Shown here one piece after another: positions 1 to 7,369 of a stretch of 47,784 bases of DNA. Where the stretch lies: the NCBI RefSeq assembly GCF_030680185.1, contig NZ_JAUXVZ010000024.1:1-47784 (forward strand), read 5' to 3'. The translations under genes were made by a program, and so were the position numbers. Below the pieces are notes generated by a model that had not been told where the DNA came from, did not search any database, and was given only the letters and a program-made list of their open reading frames with translations. Origin of the DNA: Phenylobacterium sp. GTDB taxonomy: Bacteria; Pseudomonadota; Alphaproteobacteria; Caulobacterales; Caulobacteraceae. Each line of letters opens with the position of its first letter. Position 1 is the first letter of the stretch.

Positions 1-442
1 CGCCGAGCTGATCGAGGTTGTTGACCAGGTCGACCATCAGAAACTCAGCCGTGAGCTTCTTCGGGAACGCGGGCTTCATCCGAAAATCGTAGGTGCGGCC
101 GCCGAGCGCGAATTTGCCGTGGCGCTTGTGGTTATAGACCACGGTCTTGTTGTGCAGCTGGGTCGTGCCGACCCCAAGGGCATTGTAGGCGTTGGGCGAC
201 GCCAGCAGGAACGGGCCCCCCTTGAGGAAGGTCGACACCAGGGTGTCGTCCTCAGGCGGGGCCTTCCCAAACGCCGTCTGTTTGGGCGCATAGTAGAGGC
301 CGCCGGCCAGCTTGGTTAGCACGCCGGCCTGTACCGCCTCCTTGAGGTGACGATCGACCGCCGTCGACCATTGGGCTAGGTCCGCCCGGCGATAGGTCTG
401 CCCCGGGCGGAGCTTGGCCTTGAACTGGTCGAACTTGCTCAT
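1..442 (-). CDS. AbiEi-type (DUF6088-like) antitoxin, partial
   Basis: This reading frame starts at an ATG at 442 and runs off the left edge, so about 147 N-terminal residues are visible. It begins MSKFDQFKAKLRPGQTYRRA and continues as a winged-helix-like domain (ADLAQW near residues 20-26, then LAGGLYYAP near 45-53), followed by a part with ASPNAYNALG and TTQLHNKTVVYNH. This resembles the AbiEi/DUF6088 antitoxins of type IV toxin-antitoxin systems, which pair with an AbiEii nucleotidyltransferase usually encoded just downstream. That partner would lie left of position 1 and is not visible. The family call rests on the remembered pattern of the fold and motifs, not on a search. Such modules are common on plasmids and islands, in keeping with the defence genes that follow. 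Confidence 0.6.
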   Translation of the reverse strand, partial: MSKFDQFKAKLRPGQTYRRADLAQWSTAVDRHLKEAVQAGVLTKLAGGLYYAPKQTAFGKAPPEDDTLVSTFLKGGPFLLASPNAYNALGVGTTQLHNKTVVYNHKRHGKFALGGRTYDFRMKPAFPKKLTAEFLMVDLVNNLDQLG

Positions 443-535
443 GGCTTCAACTTAGGCCTCCGCAGTCAGTTTGCAAGGAATGTCATTAAGAATCCATGCA
501 AAATGGCGGGCTGGGCTTTCGGGCTAGGTATGATG

Positions 536-561
536 GCGCGGCGCGCTGGAGCGCGCCGCGC
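536..561 (-). terminator. Strong 11-bp hairpin, candidate terminator
   Basis: Positions 536-546 and 551-561 form a perfect 11-bp GC-only inverted repeat around a TGGA loop. It lies about 24 bases past the 3' end of the tRNA-like gene on the minus strand and before the start of the AbiEi-like gene. There is no clear U-tract after it, so it may terminate weakly or act as an RNA 3' stabiliser. Confidence 0.45.
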
Positions 562-584
562 TAAGGACGTTTGAGTTAGGTGGC

Positions 585-688
585 TGGCGGCGGCGGGACT
601 TGAACCCGCGACCTCCCCGCCCATACTAGGGGTGCGACCCACCTAGACTGTCGAAAACGGGGGCTCTATCCGGCTGAGCTACGCCGCC
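585..688 (-). tRNA. tRNA-like gene with about 30-nt insertion in the anticodon arm
   Basis: Read on the minus strand from 688, the sequence gives a perfect 7-bp acceptor stem (GGCGGCG with CGCCGCC), a D arm (GCTC-AGCCGGATA-GAGC) and a T arm (GCGGG-TTCAAGT-CCCGC). The D arm and AGGTC variable loop resemble Arg-type tRNAs. Between D and T arms there are 53 nt instead of about 23. A 5-bp stem CCCCG/CGGGG can still form, but it encloses a long segment that itself folds as a hairpin (CTAG...CTAG outer, GGGT-CGC-ACCC inner). With normal numbering the anticodon would be TCG (Arg); if the CCCCG stem is used it reads TTC (Glu), so identity is unsettled. No CCA directly follows the discriminator. It could be a decayed or recombined tRNA, a tRNA-like RNA or an island attachment remnant. 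Confidence 0.5.
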
Positions 689-698
689 ATGGGGCCTC

Positions 699-1184
699 CT
701 ATTCGCTGGCCTTGACCAGCTGGAGCTTGGGCTTCTTGCGGGCGATACGGTCTTTCTCCGCCTCGTCCCGCTTCTCGCGTTCGGCGACCTTTTCCTGGGC
801 GTAGGGCAGGGCGGCGTCGATCAGGCCTTCGAAGCTGTAGAGATTGGTGTCGCTTCCGAACCGGGTCTTGCGCCGTTCGGTCCGGGTCAGCAGGCCGATC
901 GCCTGCAGGGAGGCCACGCGCTTTTGCACCGTCCGGCGCTTGATGCCGATCGCCTTGGCGATGGTTGCCACTGACGGGCAGGGGAGGTTATCGGCGTGCC
1001 ACCAGTAGTTCGACAGGTGGAGGATGATGTTCATGTCGATGGCGTCGAGACCCAGGGCCTCCTGCTTCTCGATGATGATGCTGGGGATGGCGTTCCAGCC
1101 GGCGGCCATCAGTGGCTTGGTCCACTTGGCTTCGTTCTTCCGCAGCGCTTCGGCTTCGGCGGGTTTGATTGCGGTGTTGGTCAT
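699..1184 (-). CDS. Winged helix-turn-helix protein (HTH_36-like)
   Basis: A 161-residue protein. I use the ATG at 1184 (MTNTAIKPAEAEALRKNEAK) rather than upstream in-frame starts, because the residues before it are low-complexity and look like translated non-coding DNA. The middle (residues about 35-105) is a winged-helix DNA-binding domain: ALGLDAIDMNIILHLSNYWW, then PSVATIAKAIGIKRRTVQKR as the helix-turn-helix, then ASLQAIGLLTRTERR. This pattern is common in plasmid replication or control proteins and in phage-type regulators of the HTH_36 group. The C-terminus (about 130-161) is a highly charged helix rich in Lys, Arg and Glu. It lies next to a gene-free stretch full of hairpins, which would suit a replication or copy-control role, but that is inference. 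Confidence 0.7.
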   Translation of the reverse strand: MTNTAIKPAEAEALRKNEAKWTKPLMAAGWNAIPSIIIEKQEALGLDAIDMNIILHLSNYWWHADNLPCPSVATIAKAIGIKRRTVQKRVASLQAIGLLTRTERRKTRFGSDTNLYSFEGLIDAALPYAQEKVAEREKRDEAEKDRIARKKPKLQLVKASE

Positions 1185-1751
1185 GGCGAAAACTCGTGAT
1201 CTGTTGTGGCGAATATCCGCCCGTGCCGCGCCGACTTCAATGGCCGCGGCGGTCCTTGGGGGTGCATATGGGTTCGCCCCCGGATGAATCCAAGGACGGG
1301 GAGCGGATGCCCCCAGGTGCAGGGATGGGGCGCAGCCGGGTTCACCCAAAATAGGACGTTCCGTAACCAGGACGAAGGCATCGAGGACCAACGGGTCAGA
1401 GCAATAAGGACAATAAACCCCGCGTACCCCGGTACACCCGGTCCAGCTCTAAAATCCGCTTTCTCATCGAAATGTCCGGCAGGGGGGAAAGTCTTCCCCT
1501 GCGGCCGAGCCTGAGGTCTCGGCCGACCCCTTCGAGCGGGGACACCCCGCAACGCCCCGGAATATGGAGAGCGGCCGGCGGGCGTGCTCGGTCCCGCCGC
1601 ATACTGCGGCTCCTGCGGGTCCGCCCCTGGCGGGCGCCTTCAGGCGCCGCCGGCCGCTCGACGGCGCTTTCCGCCATGGCCTCCGGCCAGGCTCCTTGCG
1701 GCCTTCATATTAGAGGGGCCGGCCCGGGGCCGGGCCAGTCACACGAGACCT
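1185..1751. repeat. Gene-free 567-base stretch with clustered hairpins
   Basis: No convincing gene lies here. The right half carries at least five short perfect inverted repeats in about 260 bases: 1479-1485 with 1496-1502, 1502-1509 with 1518-1525, 1536-1541 with 1545-1550 (ACA loop), 1633-1638 with 1643-1648 (TTCA loop) and 1721-1726 with 1731-1736 (GGGC loop). Such a cluster could be a plasmid origin, a transfer origin, or a set of terminators and attenuators between the restriction operon and the winged-helix gene. I see no clear iterons or nic consensus, so the role is open. Confidence 0.4.
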
Positions 1752-1937
1752 CTAGTCCTCACCCCAATTCTTGAGGGTTTCGCCTTCTGGCAACGGCTGG
1801 CCCAAGAGGTCGACCCAGGCTGATTGATCGAGGCACCAGCTCACGGCAACCAGACGCGCGCCGCCGTCAAACCTGAACCAGCCCCGGATCACGCGGCCAT
1901 CCTTCGGCGCGGTTTCGGCTGGATGCGGCGCGATCAC
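1752..1937 (-). CDS. Small conserved-looking protein, function unknown
   Basis: A 61-residue ORF that begins 25 bases after the stop of the GIY-YIG nuclease gene, on the same strand, so it is probably the last gene of that operon. It starts MIAPHPAETAPKDGRVIRGW and has the layout TAPKDG - aromatic-rich strand - WVDLLGQPLPEG - LKNWGED. I recall similar small proteins with an APKDG(R/T)xIRxWF opening as frequent hypothetical genes of alphaproteobacterial plasmids and prophages, but I cannot name a domain. There is no signal peptide or membrane segment. It is short, so accidental coding is possible, though the amino-acid make-up and spacing argue for a real gene. Confidence 0.5.
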   Translation of the reverse strand: MIAPHPAETAPKDGRVIRGWFRFDGGARLVAVSWCLDQSAWVDLLGQPLPEGETLKNWGED

Positions 1938-1962
1938 AGGGTCACGGCGCGCGAGCTCATTC

Positions 1963-2688
1963 CTAGACCTCTTCCCCTTCGGCTTCGACGGCCACAGAGG
2001 CGGCGCCGCCCAGCGCTTCGTAGCGTCGAGCCGACAGCCACTGCAGGCGCTTGGCCTGGGTCAGCAGGACCCGCCGCAGGCCGCCCTGCACCTTACGCTC
2101 GGAAATCACCTGGGCGAGCCGCGAGAGGATCAGTGAGCGGCGGGCGATGCGAAAGTCGGGGTGGGAACGCAGCTCGAAGACGCGGTCGGAGACGATCCGG
2201 CCACGGAAGGACGGCGGCGCCTCGACGGCCAGGTCGCCGGGCGGCGGGTCCTTCTCGTTGAGGATCGCCTTGAACTGCGAGCCCTGGACCGCGCGGTCGG
2301 TGATCAGCCGCTCGAGCGCATCGAGGTGCTGCCGGGCGGCCAGATCGGACCGGTTCGAATCCTGGAACTGGGGGAGGGGCCAGACCTCAATCTCGAAGAC
2401 CTCGAAGGGATCGAGCACGGACATGGCCACGGCGTCGGTACGCTGGTTGGTCAGGTGACGGCGGATGCGGGTGCGCAAGCGCTCGTTGGTCTGGCCGACA
2501 TAGATCGGCTCGCCGTCGTAGTCGAAGAAGGCGTAGACGCCCCACTTGTAGTTGCCCACGAAGGGGTGGGTCCCGGCGGGATCGTCAAAGGGGCTGTTGA
2601 GGAAGCGGCTGAGGTTCTGGCGCAGATCCTCGGTCTCGAACGGCGGGATGTTGACCGCGTCAGGGTCGCGCCTGAAGAGCTCGGTCAC
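1963..2688 (-). CDS. GIY-YIG restriction endonuclease, Eco29kI-like
   Basis: A 241-residue protein whose start overlaps the end of the cytosine methyltransferase gene by four bases, so the two are translationally coupled. The GIY-YIG core is visible: GVYAFF at 50-55 (Tyr52) and IYVGQT at 62-67 (Tyr63), then LRTRIRRHL at 71-79 with the basic/His residues (Arg74, His79), a Glu in LERLI (Glu126) and an Asn in ILNEKD (Asn144). These are the positions expected for the metal-dependent nuclease active site of the family. The pairing with a C5 methyltransferase in one operon matches type II systems of the Eco29kI group, whose founder cuts CCGCGG. Whether this one shares that specificity is not shown by the sequence. 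Confidence 0.85.
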   Translation of the reverse strand: MTELFRRDPDAVNIPPFETEDLRQNLSRFLNSPFDDPAGTHPFVGNYKWGVYAFFDYDGEPIYVGQTNERLRTRIRRHLTNQRTDAVAMSVLDPFEVFEIEVWPLPQFQDSNRSDLAARQHLDALERLITDRAVQGSQFKAILNEKDPPPGDLAVEAPPSFRGRIVSDRVFELRSHPDFRIARRSLILSRLAQVISERKVQGGLRRVLLTQAKRLQWLSARRYEALGGAASVAVEAEGEEV

Positions 2689-3827
2689 GCGACCGCACGC
2701 GCCTCGGCCGCCTCCGCCAGCAGGGGTTCGAACACGTGCTTGGCCAGGTGGCGCACGACGTCAACCACCACGCCATCGCCGGTCAGGTGGTAGGCCTCGT
2801 TGTAGTTCTTGGGCAGCTTGTAGTCGTCCGGCAGACCCATCAGCCGGGCGGTCTCCCGCGCCGAGATCAGGCGCGAGCGAATCTTCTTGCCGTCGATGAC
2901 CAGGATCACTTGGCGGCTGGATCCGCCGCCAGGGGTCCGAAGGCAGCCCGATACATCGTCAAACCGGACTTCGGCCCGCTGCACCTTAACGCCGCGCTCA
3001 TCGAGGCGGGTGCGGTTGTACACGCCGCCCACCATACGCCGGCCCGCCCGCACGGCCGCGGCGACCTTGGCCTTGTTGACCGGGGACATCCTGGCCAGCA
3101 GGCGCTCAGTCTCAGCCGGCGTGTGCCAGGCGACGCTCGTGGGGTGCTCCTCGATCTCGTCAGCCAGGGTCCGCACCCGGTGTCCGGGCGTGGGGACATT
3201 CCACCACAGCATGTTGGCGCGCACAGCCTTAGGCAGGGCGTCGACCGCGCGGCGGATAGCTCGGGTGTGGAACGGGTCGAGCGGCTCGGGCGACAGGAGG
3301 GCCGGGTCGATCGCCACATCCTCGCGCACGCCGATGACGAAGAGCCGCGGGCGCGATTGGGGCACGAACAGGTCGGCGTTGATGACCAGGGCGCCGAAGC
3401 GATAGCCGGCCTCAGCGAAGGTCCGGCAGATCGCCTCGAAATCCTTGCCGCCGTGGGAGGTGAGCGTCCCGCAGACATTCTCCAGGGCGATCAGCCGTGG
3501 GGCCCGACCTTCGGCCTTGAGCGCGCGGACCACGTCCCAAAAGGGATAGAAGGTCCCGGACCGCTCGCCTTTCAGCCCGGCGCCGACGCCCGCCAGCGAC
3601 AGGTCCTGACACGGGAACGATCCCCACATCAGGTCGGCAATGCCCGGTAAATCGGCGGGCGTGACGGTGCGGATATCGGCCACCTTCAGCGCGTCCGCGC
3701 CGAAGTTGGCCTGGTAGGTCAGGCCCTTCTTGAAGTCGAAGTCGTTGGCGAACAGGCACCTCCAGTCGGGGCCAAGGCCCGTTCGGGCCATGCCGCCGCC
3801 GGCGAAGAACTCGTAGAACTCAGCCAT
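2685..3827 (-). CDS. DNA (cytosine-5-)-methyltransferase of a type II system
   Basis: A 380-residue C5-cytosine methyltransferase. The motif order is canonical: FFAGGG at 7-12 (AdoMet binding, motif I), GSFPCQDLS at 69-77 with catalytic Cys73 (motif IV), ENV at 116-118 (motif VI), QSRPR at 157-161 (motif VIII), a variable target-recognition region, then the closing motifs near RLISARETARLMGLPD and NEAYHLTGDGVVVDVV. It would protect the host site from the GIY-YIG nuclease encoded just downstream. The gene overlaps the small upstream gene by eight bases and the nuclease gene by four, so methylase is made before nuclease, a usual safety order. All key residues are present and the length is normal, so the enzyme should be active. 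Confidence 0.93.
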   Translation of the reverse strand: MAEFYEFFAGGGMARTGLGPDWRCLFANDFDFKKGLTYQANFGADALKVADIRTVTPADLPGIADLMWGSFPCQDLSLAGVGAGLKGERSGTFYPFWDVVRALKAEGRAPRLIALENVCGTLTSHGGKDFEAICRTFAEAGYRFGALVINADLFVPQSRPRLFVIGVREDVAIDPALLSPEPLDPFHTRAIRRAVDALPKAVRANMLWWNVPTPGHRVRTLADEIEEHPTSVAWHTPAETERLLARMSPVNKAKVAAAVRAGRRMVGGVYNRTRLDERGVKVQRAEVRFDDVSGCLRTPGGGSSRQVILVIDGKKIRSRLISARETARLMGLPDDYKLPKNYNEAYHLTGDGVVVDVVRHLAKHVFEPLLAEAAEARAVA

Positions 3828-4032
3828 GGGCGCGACGCTCGGGGCTGTGGGCAGCGGTCCGGGGCTCGCGGGCCAGCTTCTCCTGCACGGCCTCAGCTAT
3901 CCAAGTGTTGCGCGAGACGTTGCCGGGCCGCGCGGCGCAGGCGGCGTCGATCTCAGCGAAGGTGTCGGCGGCCAGGCGCAGGTTGATGCGGTCGAGGCTG
4001 CGGACGGTGGCGGTTTTCGAATCGGAATCCAT
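3820..4032 (-). CDS. Small ribbon-helix-helix-like protein leading the restriction operon
   Basis: A 70-residue protein taken from the ATG at 4032 (MDSDSKTATVRSLDRINLRL); the in-frame residues further upstream look non-coding. The layout, a short strand (DRINLRLAA), a helix (DTFAEIDAACAA) and a second helix (VSRNTWIAEAVQEKLARE), fits an Arc/MetJ-type ribbon-helix-helix fold used for DNA binding. Its stop overlaps the methyltransferase start by eight bases. In restriction operons a small DNA-binding protein in this position can act as a controller that delays nuclease expression; most known controllers are helix-turn-helix C proteins, so an RHH controller would be a variant. Function is inferred from fold pattern and position only. 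Confidence 0.65.
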   Translation of the reverse strand: MDSDSKTATVRSLDRINLRLAADTFAEIDAACAARPGNVSRNTWIAEAVQEKLAREPRTAAHSPERRAHG

Positions 4033-4259
4033 GGAGCCACGTTGGCGCCTGCGTGGCGCCACGTCGAGCGGTGTTTCTTGTTTTGTTCTGCGACCTGATA
4101 GACGGTGCGGCATGACCGAACAACGCCGTGCCCCTGCAGCGCTCGTGGTGACTTCGCGCATTGAAGAGCGTGAAATCGGGAAAGCCGGATTGACGGATTC
4201 CTGTCTTTCTGGCTTTCATTACACGATTGGCGGTCGGCGCCCCCACGAGGTCCTCTTCA

Positions 4260-4442
4260 ATGGCGACGCAGCGCGCAGAAACGCAAGTGGATGGCGACGC
4301 CGACAAGGATCAGACGCTCAATTTCCGCGTCACTGCCGAATTCAAAAAAGCCTTCAAGGGATACGCGGTCGCCGAGGGCATCAGTATGACTGATCTCCTC
4401 AAGGAGGGTTTCCTCCTTTCAAAGAAGGCCCGCGGAAAGTGA
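4260..4442 (+). CDS. Small ribbon-helix-helix-like protein before the N6 methyltransferase
   Basis: A 60-residue protein from the ATG at 4260 (MATQRAETQVDGDADKDQTL). After a charged N-terminus comes a strand (TLNFRVT), a helix (AEFKKAFKGYAVAEG) and a second helix (SMTDLLKEGFLLSKKA), the pattern of ribbon-helix-helix proteins such as plasmid partition regulators and antitoxins. It lies 55 bases before the methyltransferase gene on the same strand, and 227 bases from the divergent RHH-like gene of the other restriction operon, so the two cassettes are each headed by a small candidate regulator. No toxin-like partner of normal size follows it. Its role is not known. Confidence 0.6.
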   Translation: MATQRAETQVDGDADKDQTLNFRVTAEFKKAFKGYAVAEGISMTDLLKEGFLLSKKARGK

Positions 4443-4497
4443 AGGTCCAGGGAAACGTCTGGAGGCCGTCGATTCGCGGCAGCACGAGCGCCGAACG

Positions 4498-7368
4498 ATG
4501 AGCGTGCGCGCGGCGTCACGCCGTGAGTCTGACGCCAGTTGGCTGTTCGAGATTGGGGTCGACGCCACTGGCCCCGTCGTCGATGGCCTGATCCGGGTCG
4601 ACGATTTCGTCACAACCTCCCAGGCGCCCGAAGTTGTAGCGGTGCTGGAAAAGGCCCGCCGTTACGGCGCGCATTCCGTTTTCTTCGAGGCGTCGCGGAA
4701 CGGCCGAGCTCCAGTGGCGCAGGCCTTTATTTTCCTTGCCCCTGGCGGTCTCGATGATGCCGCGTTCGCCCAACTGCACAAGCGGCTGTGGAGCTGGGGG
4801 GGAGTGCCCCTTCTGTACCGCGTCGCTCCCGGGCAGGTGCAACTGTTCCGATGCGCCCACAAACCGGATTTCGTTGATGCTTCCGGAGCGCCGATCTGCA
4901 ACCCGGTCCGGACGCTTCAGATCGGCGCTGCTGTTGCTTCCGCCGATGGATGGTGGGACCGTGAGCAACTCCGGAATGGAACGCTGTGGGATGATCCAGC
5001 CGCCTGTCAGCTCATGCTGTCGCCACACGGATCGTCGCACCGAATGCTCGTCGATACTGTCCGCGACCTGCACGTCGAGCTCTCGGCCGAAAATCTCTTA
5101 GACCCGCACCTCCGGCGGCGCCTGCTGATCCTCTCGCTTTTAATCGCCTACTTAGAGGAACGTGGGGTACTTGAAGCGGACTACTTCGGTTCGTTCCTGC
5201 CGGGGGCCAGTCGGTTTTTTGAAGTGCTCGGAAACGGGCCCGCTCTCGTGCGGTTGCTTGCTGCGCTGGAGGACCGATTCAACGGTCACGTCTTCACGTT
5301 GCCGCCTGAGCAGCGTCGTTTGCTTGAGACTAGCAGCCAGCTAGGGCGCTATGCGCGTCTAATAGAAGGCTACGAGGAGGCTGGGGGTCAGTTGACCCTC
5401 TGGCGTCTGTATTCTTTCCGCGACCTGCCGATCGAACTGATCAGCAACATCTACCAGTTGTTCGTAAAGGACGCAGCGAGCTCAGTTTACACGCCTCCAG
5501 CACTTGTCCGAGCCATCCTCGAGGAGGTGCTAAGCTGGGATCGACTTGACCAGATTATGAAGACGGACGAGGTCATTCTCGATCCTGCGTGCGGATCTGG
5601 TGTCTTCCTTGTTGAGGCCTACAAGCGGCTCGTCCTTCATTGGCGCAGTAAAAACGGCTGGGCGAAGCCCGGCGTGGAGGACTTGCGGCCACTATTGCTC
5701 CGAGTCCATGGTGTGGACTTGGAGGAGGGTGCGGTCGAACTCGCGGCGTTTAGCCTGTGTCTGGCGCTTTGCGACGCTCTCGAACCAGAGGAAATCCGAT
5801 CGAGCGTGAAGCTTTTCCCGCCGCTTGCGGGCGTGAGCTTACATCGCATCTGCTTCTTTGAGGCTAAGTCCACGGGCGTGATCGGCGCGCCTGTCGCGGC
5901 GGTCGTCGGCAATCCGCCGTTCGCGTCGTCGTTGACCACGCCTGGCGCTCGAGCCGCCTACGCTGCCTATAATGTGGATCACGGTCAGCTAGCGGATCAT
6001 CAACTCGCCTACCTTTTCCTCCACGAGGCCATGGGCCTGCTGGTGGAAGGCGGGATGATCGGGATGATCGAACCGTCCGGCTTTCTCTACAATCATCACG
6101 CGCTGTCGTTCCGCCGCACCTTCTTCTCAAAATGGCGTGTGCGGGAGATCCTCGACTTCGTTTCGGTTCGGGGCCTCTTCAAGAAAGGAGAAGCGGACCC
6201 GAAGATCGTTGTGGTGGTCGCCGAGGCTTCAGCGCCGGTTGGCGAGCCAGTCTTGCACGCTGTTTTCCGAAGGAGCGGACGAGCGGCTGCCGAACAAGGG
6301 TTCGATATCGACTACTATGACCTTCACTGGCTGAGCGCCGAAGACGCCGCTAACAATCCCCACGTCTGGCGGGCTGACCTCATGGGCGGCCCAAGGGTGC
6401 TCAATCTGGTGGAGCGCCTAAGCGCAATGCCAACCCTCGGCGAGTTTGTCCGTAGTCGGGGTTGGGAGGTCGGCGAGGGGTATATCGCCGGCCGTCAGGG
6501 CAGTTCGGGGGACGCTGCGCACCTAGCAGGTAAACCTCTGCTGGCAACAACCGCGTTGTCGACGGCAGGCATCGATCCTGCAGGAATTAGCGTCGTGCCA
6601 AGCGGACCGATTATCCGCCCTCGCACCGCCGCGCGATTCACACCCCCGTTGCTCCTGGTGAAGGAACATGAGGACCTGCCGCATGCCCTCTGGGAGAAAG
6701 ATTTTCTCGCCTACAAGCACGAAATTCTAGGGATTTCGGCTCCGAAGGCTGACACCCCGGCGCTCCGTGCAGTCGACGAGTGGCTGGACCAAGAAAGCTT
6801 GGCGCTGCGCGCCTATGTCGCCAGCACGAGCCCAAGGCTCTTCAACCAACGGGCCACAGCTATCCTCTTTGACGACATCTTGGCGCTTCCATACACGCCG
6901 GACGCCGGACTCGATCTCAGTGATAACGAGCAGATCGTTGTCGAGGACGTGGTGCACTTTCAGCGGGATTACATTCGCCTTGGTGCCAAATCGAAGCTCA
7001 TGGCGGTGCCCACGTCGGCGGAGCTGGACAAGTTTGATGAGTCGCTCATCGCCCAGCTCAGTGCCGTTTATCCGAATCCTCCCCTCAAGGCCCTTACCGC
7101 CTACAAATGGCCCGGTGCGATTTGTCGAGCATATGTGCTCGGCGACGGGGATGTGGACTGGACGGGGGCGGATGCACTTCGCGGAAAACTTGACGGTCTT
7201 TTGAAGGAGGTCCGCGGCTCCGGGGTCGAAATGACTCGAGTTGCCAGGCTTTACGATGACCGCTTCATCTTCCTCCTGAAGCCCGACCGCCTGCGCTTTT
7301 GGACTCGCTCAATCGCCCTGCGCGACGCTGACGACGTGCTCGCTGACCTTCGGACTGAAGGCGTCTGA
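4498..7368 (+). CDS. Large N6-adenine DNA methyltransferase, Eco57I/type IIG-like
   Basis: A 956-residue protein. A helical region before the catalytic domain carries SSVYTPPALVRAIL (about 329-342), then motif I DPACGSGVFL at 362-371 and motif IV NPPF at 472-475, the hallmarks of gamma-class N6-adenine methylases. The part after about 640 (LMGGPRVLNLVERL, then EFVRSRGWEVGEGYIAGRQG) resembles the target-recognition region of type IIG and type I specificity modules. The first 330 residues are not obviously a nuclease; they may be a DNA-binding or connector domain. The stop is followed after one base by the GTG start of a small PD-(D/E)xK-like protein, so the two are very likely cotranslated. 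Together they look like a restriction or anti-phage cassette with the nuclease in a separate chain. Confidence 0.85.
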   Translation: MSVRAASRRESDASWLFEIGVDATGPVVDGLIRVDDFVTTSQAPEVVAVLEKARRYGAHSVFFEASRNGRAPVAQAFIFLAPGGLDDAAFAQLHKRLWSWGGVPLLYRVAPGQVQLFRCAHKPDFVDASGAPICNPVRTLQIGAAVASADGWWDREQLRNGTLWDDPAACQLMLSPHGSSHRMLVDTVRDLHVELSAENLLDPHLRRRLLILSLLIAYLEERGVLEADYFGSFLPGASRFFEVLGNGPALVRLLAALEDRFNGHVFTLPPEQRRLLETSSQLGRYARLIEGYEEAGGQLTLWRLYSFRDLPIELISNIYQLFVKDAASSVYTPPALVRAILEEVLSWDRLDQIMKTDEVILDPACGSGVFLVEAYKRLVLHWRSKNGWAKPGVEDLRPLLLRVHGVDLEEGAVELAAFSLCLALCDALEPEEIRSSVKLFPPLAGVSLHRICFFEAKSTGVIGAPVAAVVGNPPFASSLTTPGARAAYAAYNVDHGQLADHQLAYLFLHEAMGLLVEGGMIGMIEPSGFLYNHHALSFRRTFFSKWRVREILDFVSVRGLFKKGEADPKIVVVVAEASAPVGEPVLHAVFRRSGRAAAEQGFDIDYYDLHWLSAEDAANNPHVWRADLMGGPRVLNLVERLSAMPTLGEFVRSRGWEVGEGYIAGRQGSSGDAAHLAGKPLLATTALSTAGIDPAGISVVPSGPIIRPRTAARFTPPLLLVKEHEDLPHALWEKDFLAYKHEILGISAPKADTPALRAVDEWLDQESLALRAYVASTSPRLFNQRATAILFDDILALPYTPDAGLDLSDNEQIVVEDVVHFQRDYIRLGAKSKLMAVPTSAELDKFDESLIAQLSAVYPNPPLKALTAYKWPGAICRAYVLGDGDVDWTGADALRGKLDGLLKEVRGSGVEMTRVARLYDDRFIFLLKPDRLRFWTRSIALRDADDVLADLRTEGV

Positions 7369-7369
7369 C

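Noticed and set aside
585..688. Group I intron in the tRNA-like gene
   Set aside because: The insertion is about 30 nt, far below the 200 or more nt of group I introns, and no core elements are visible.
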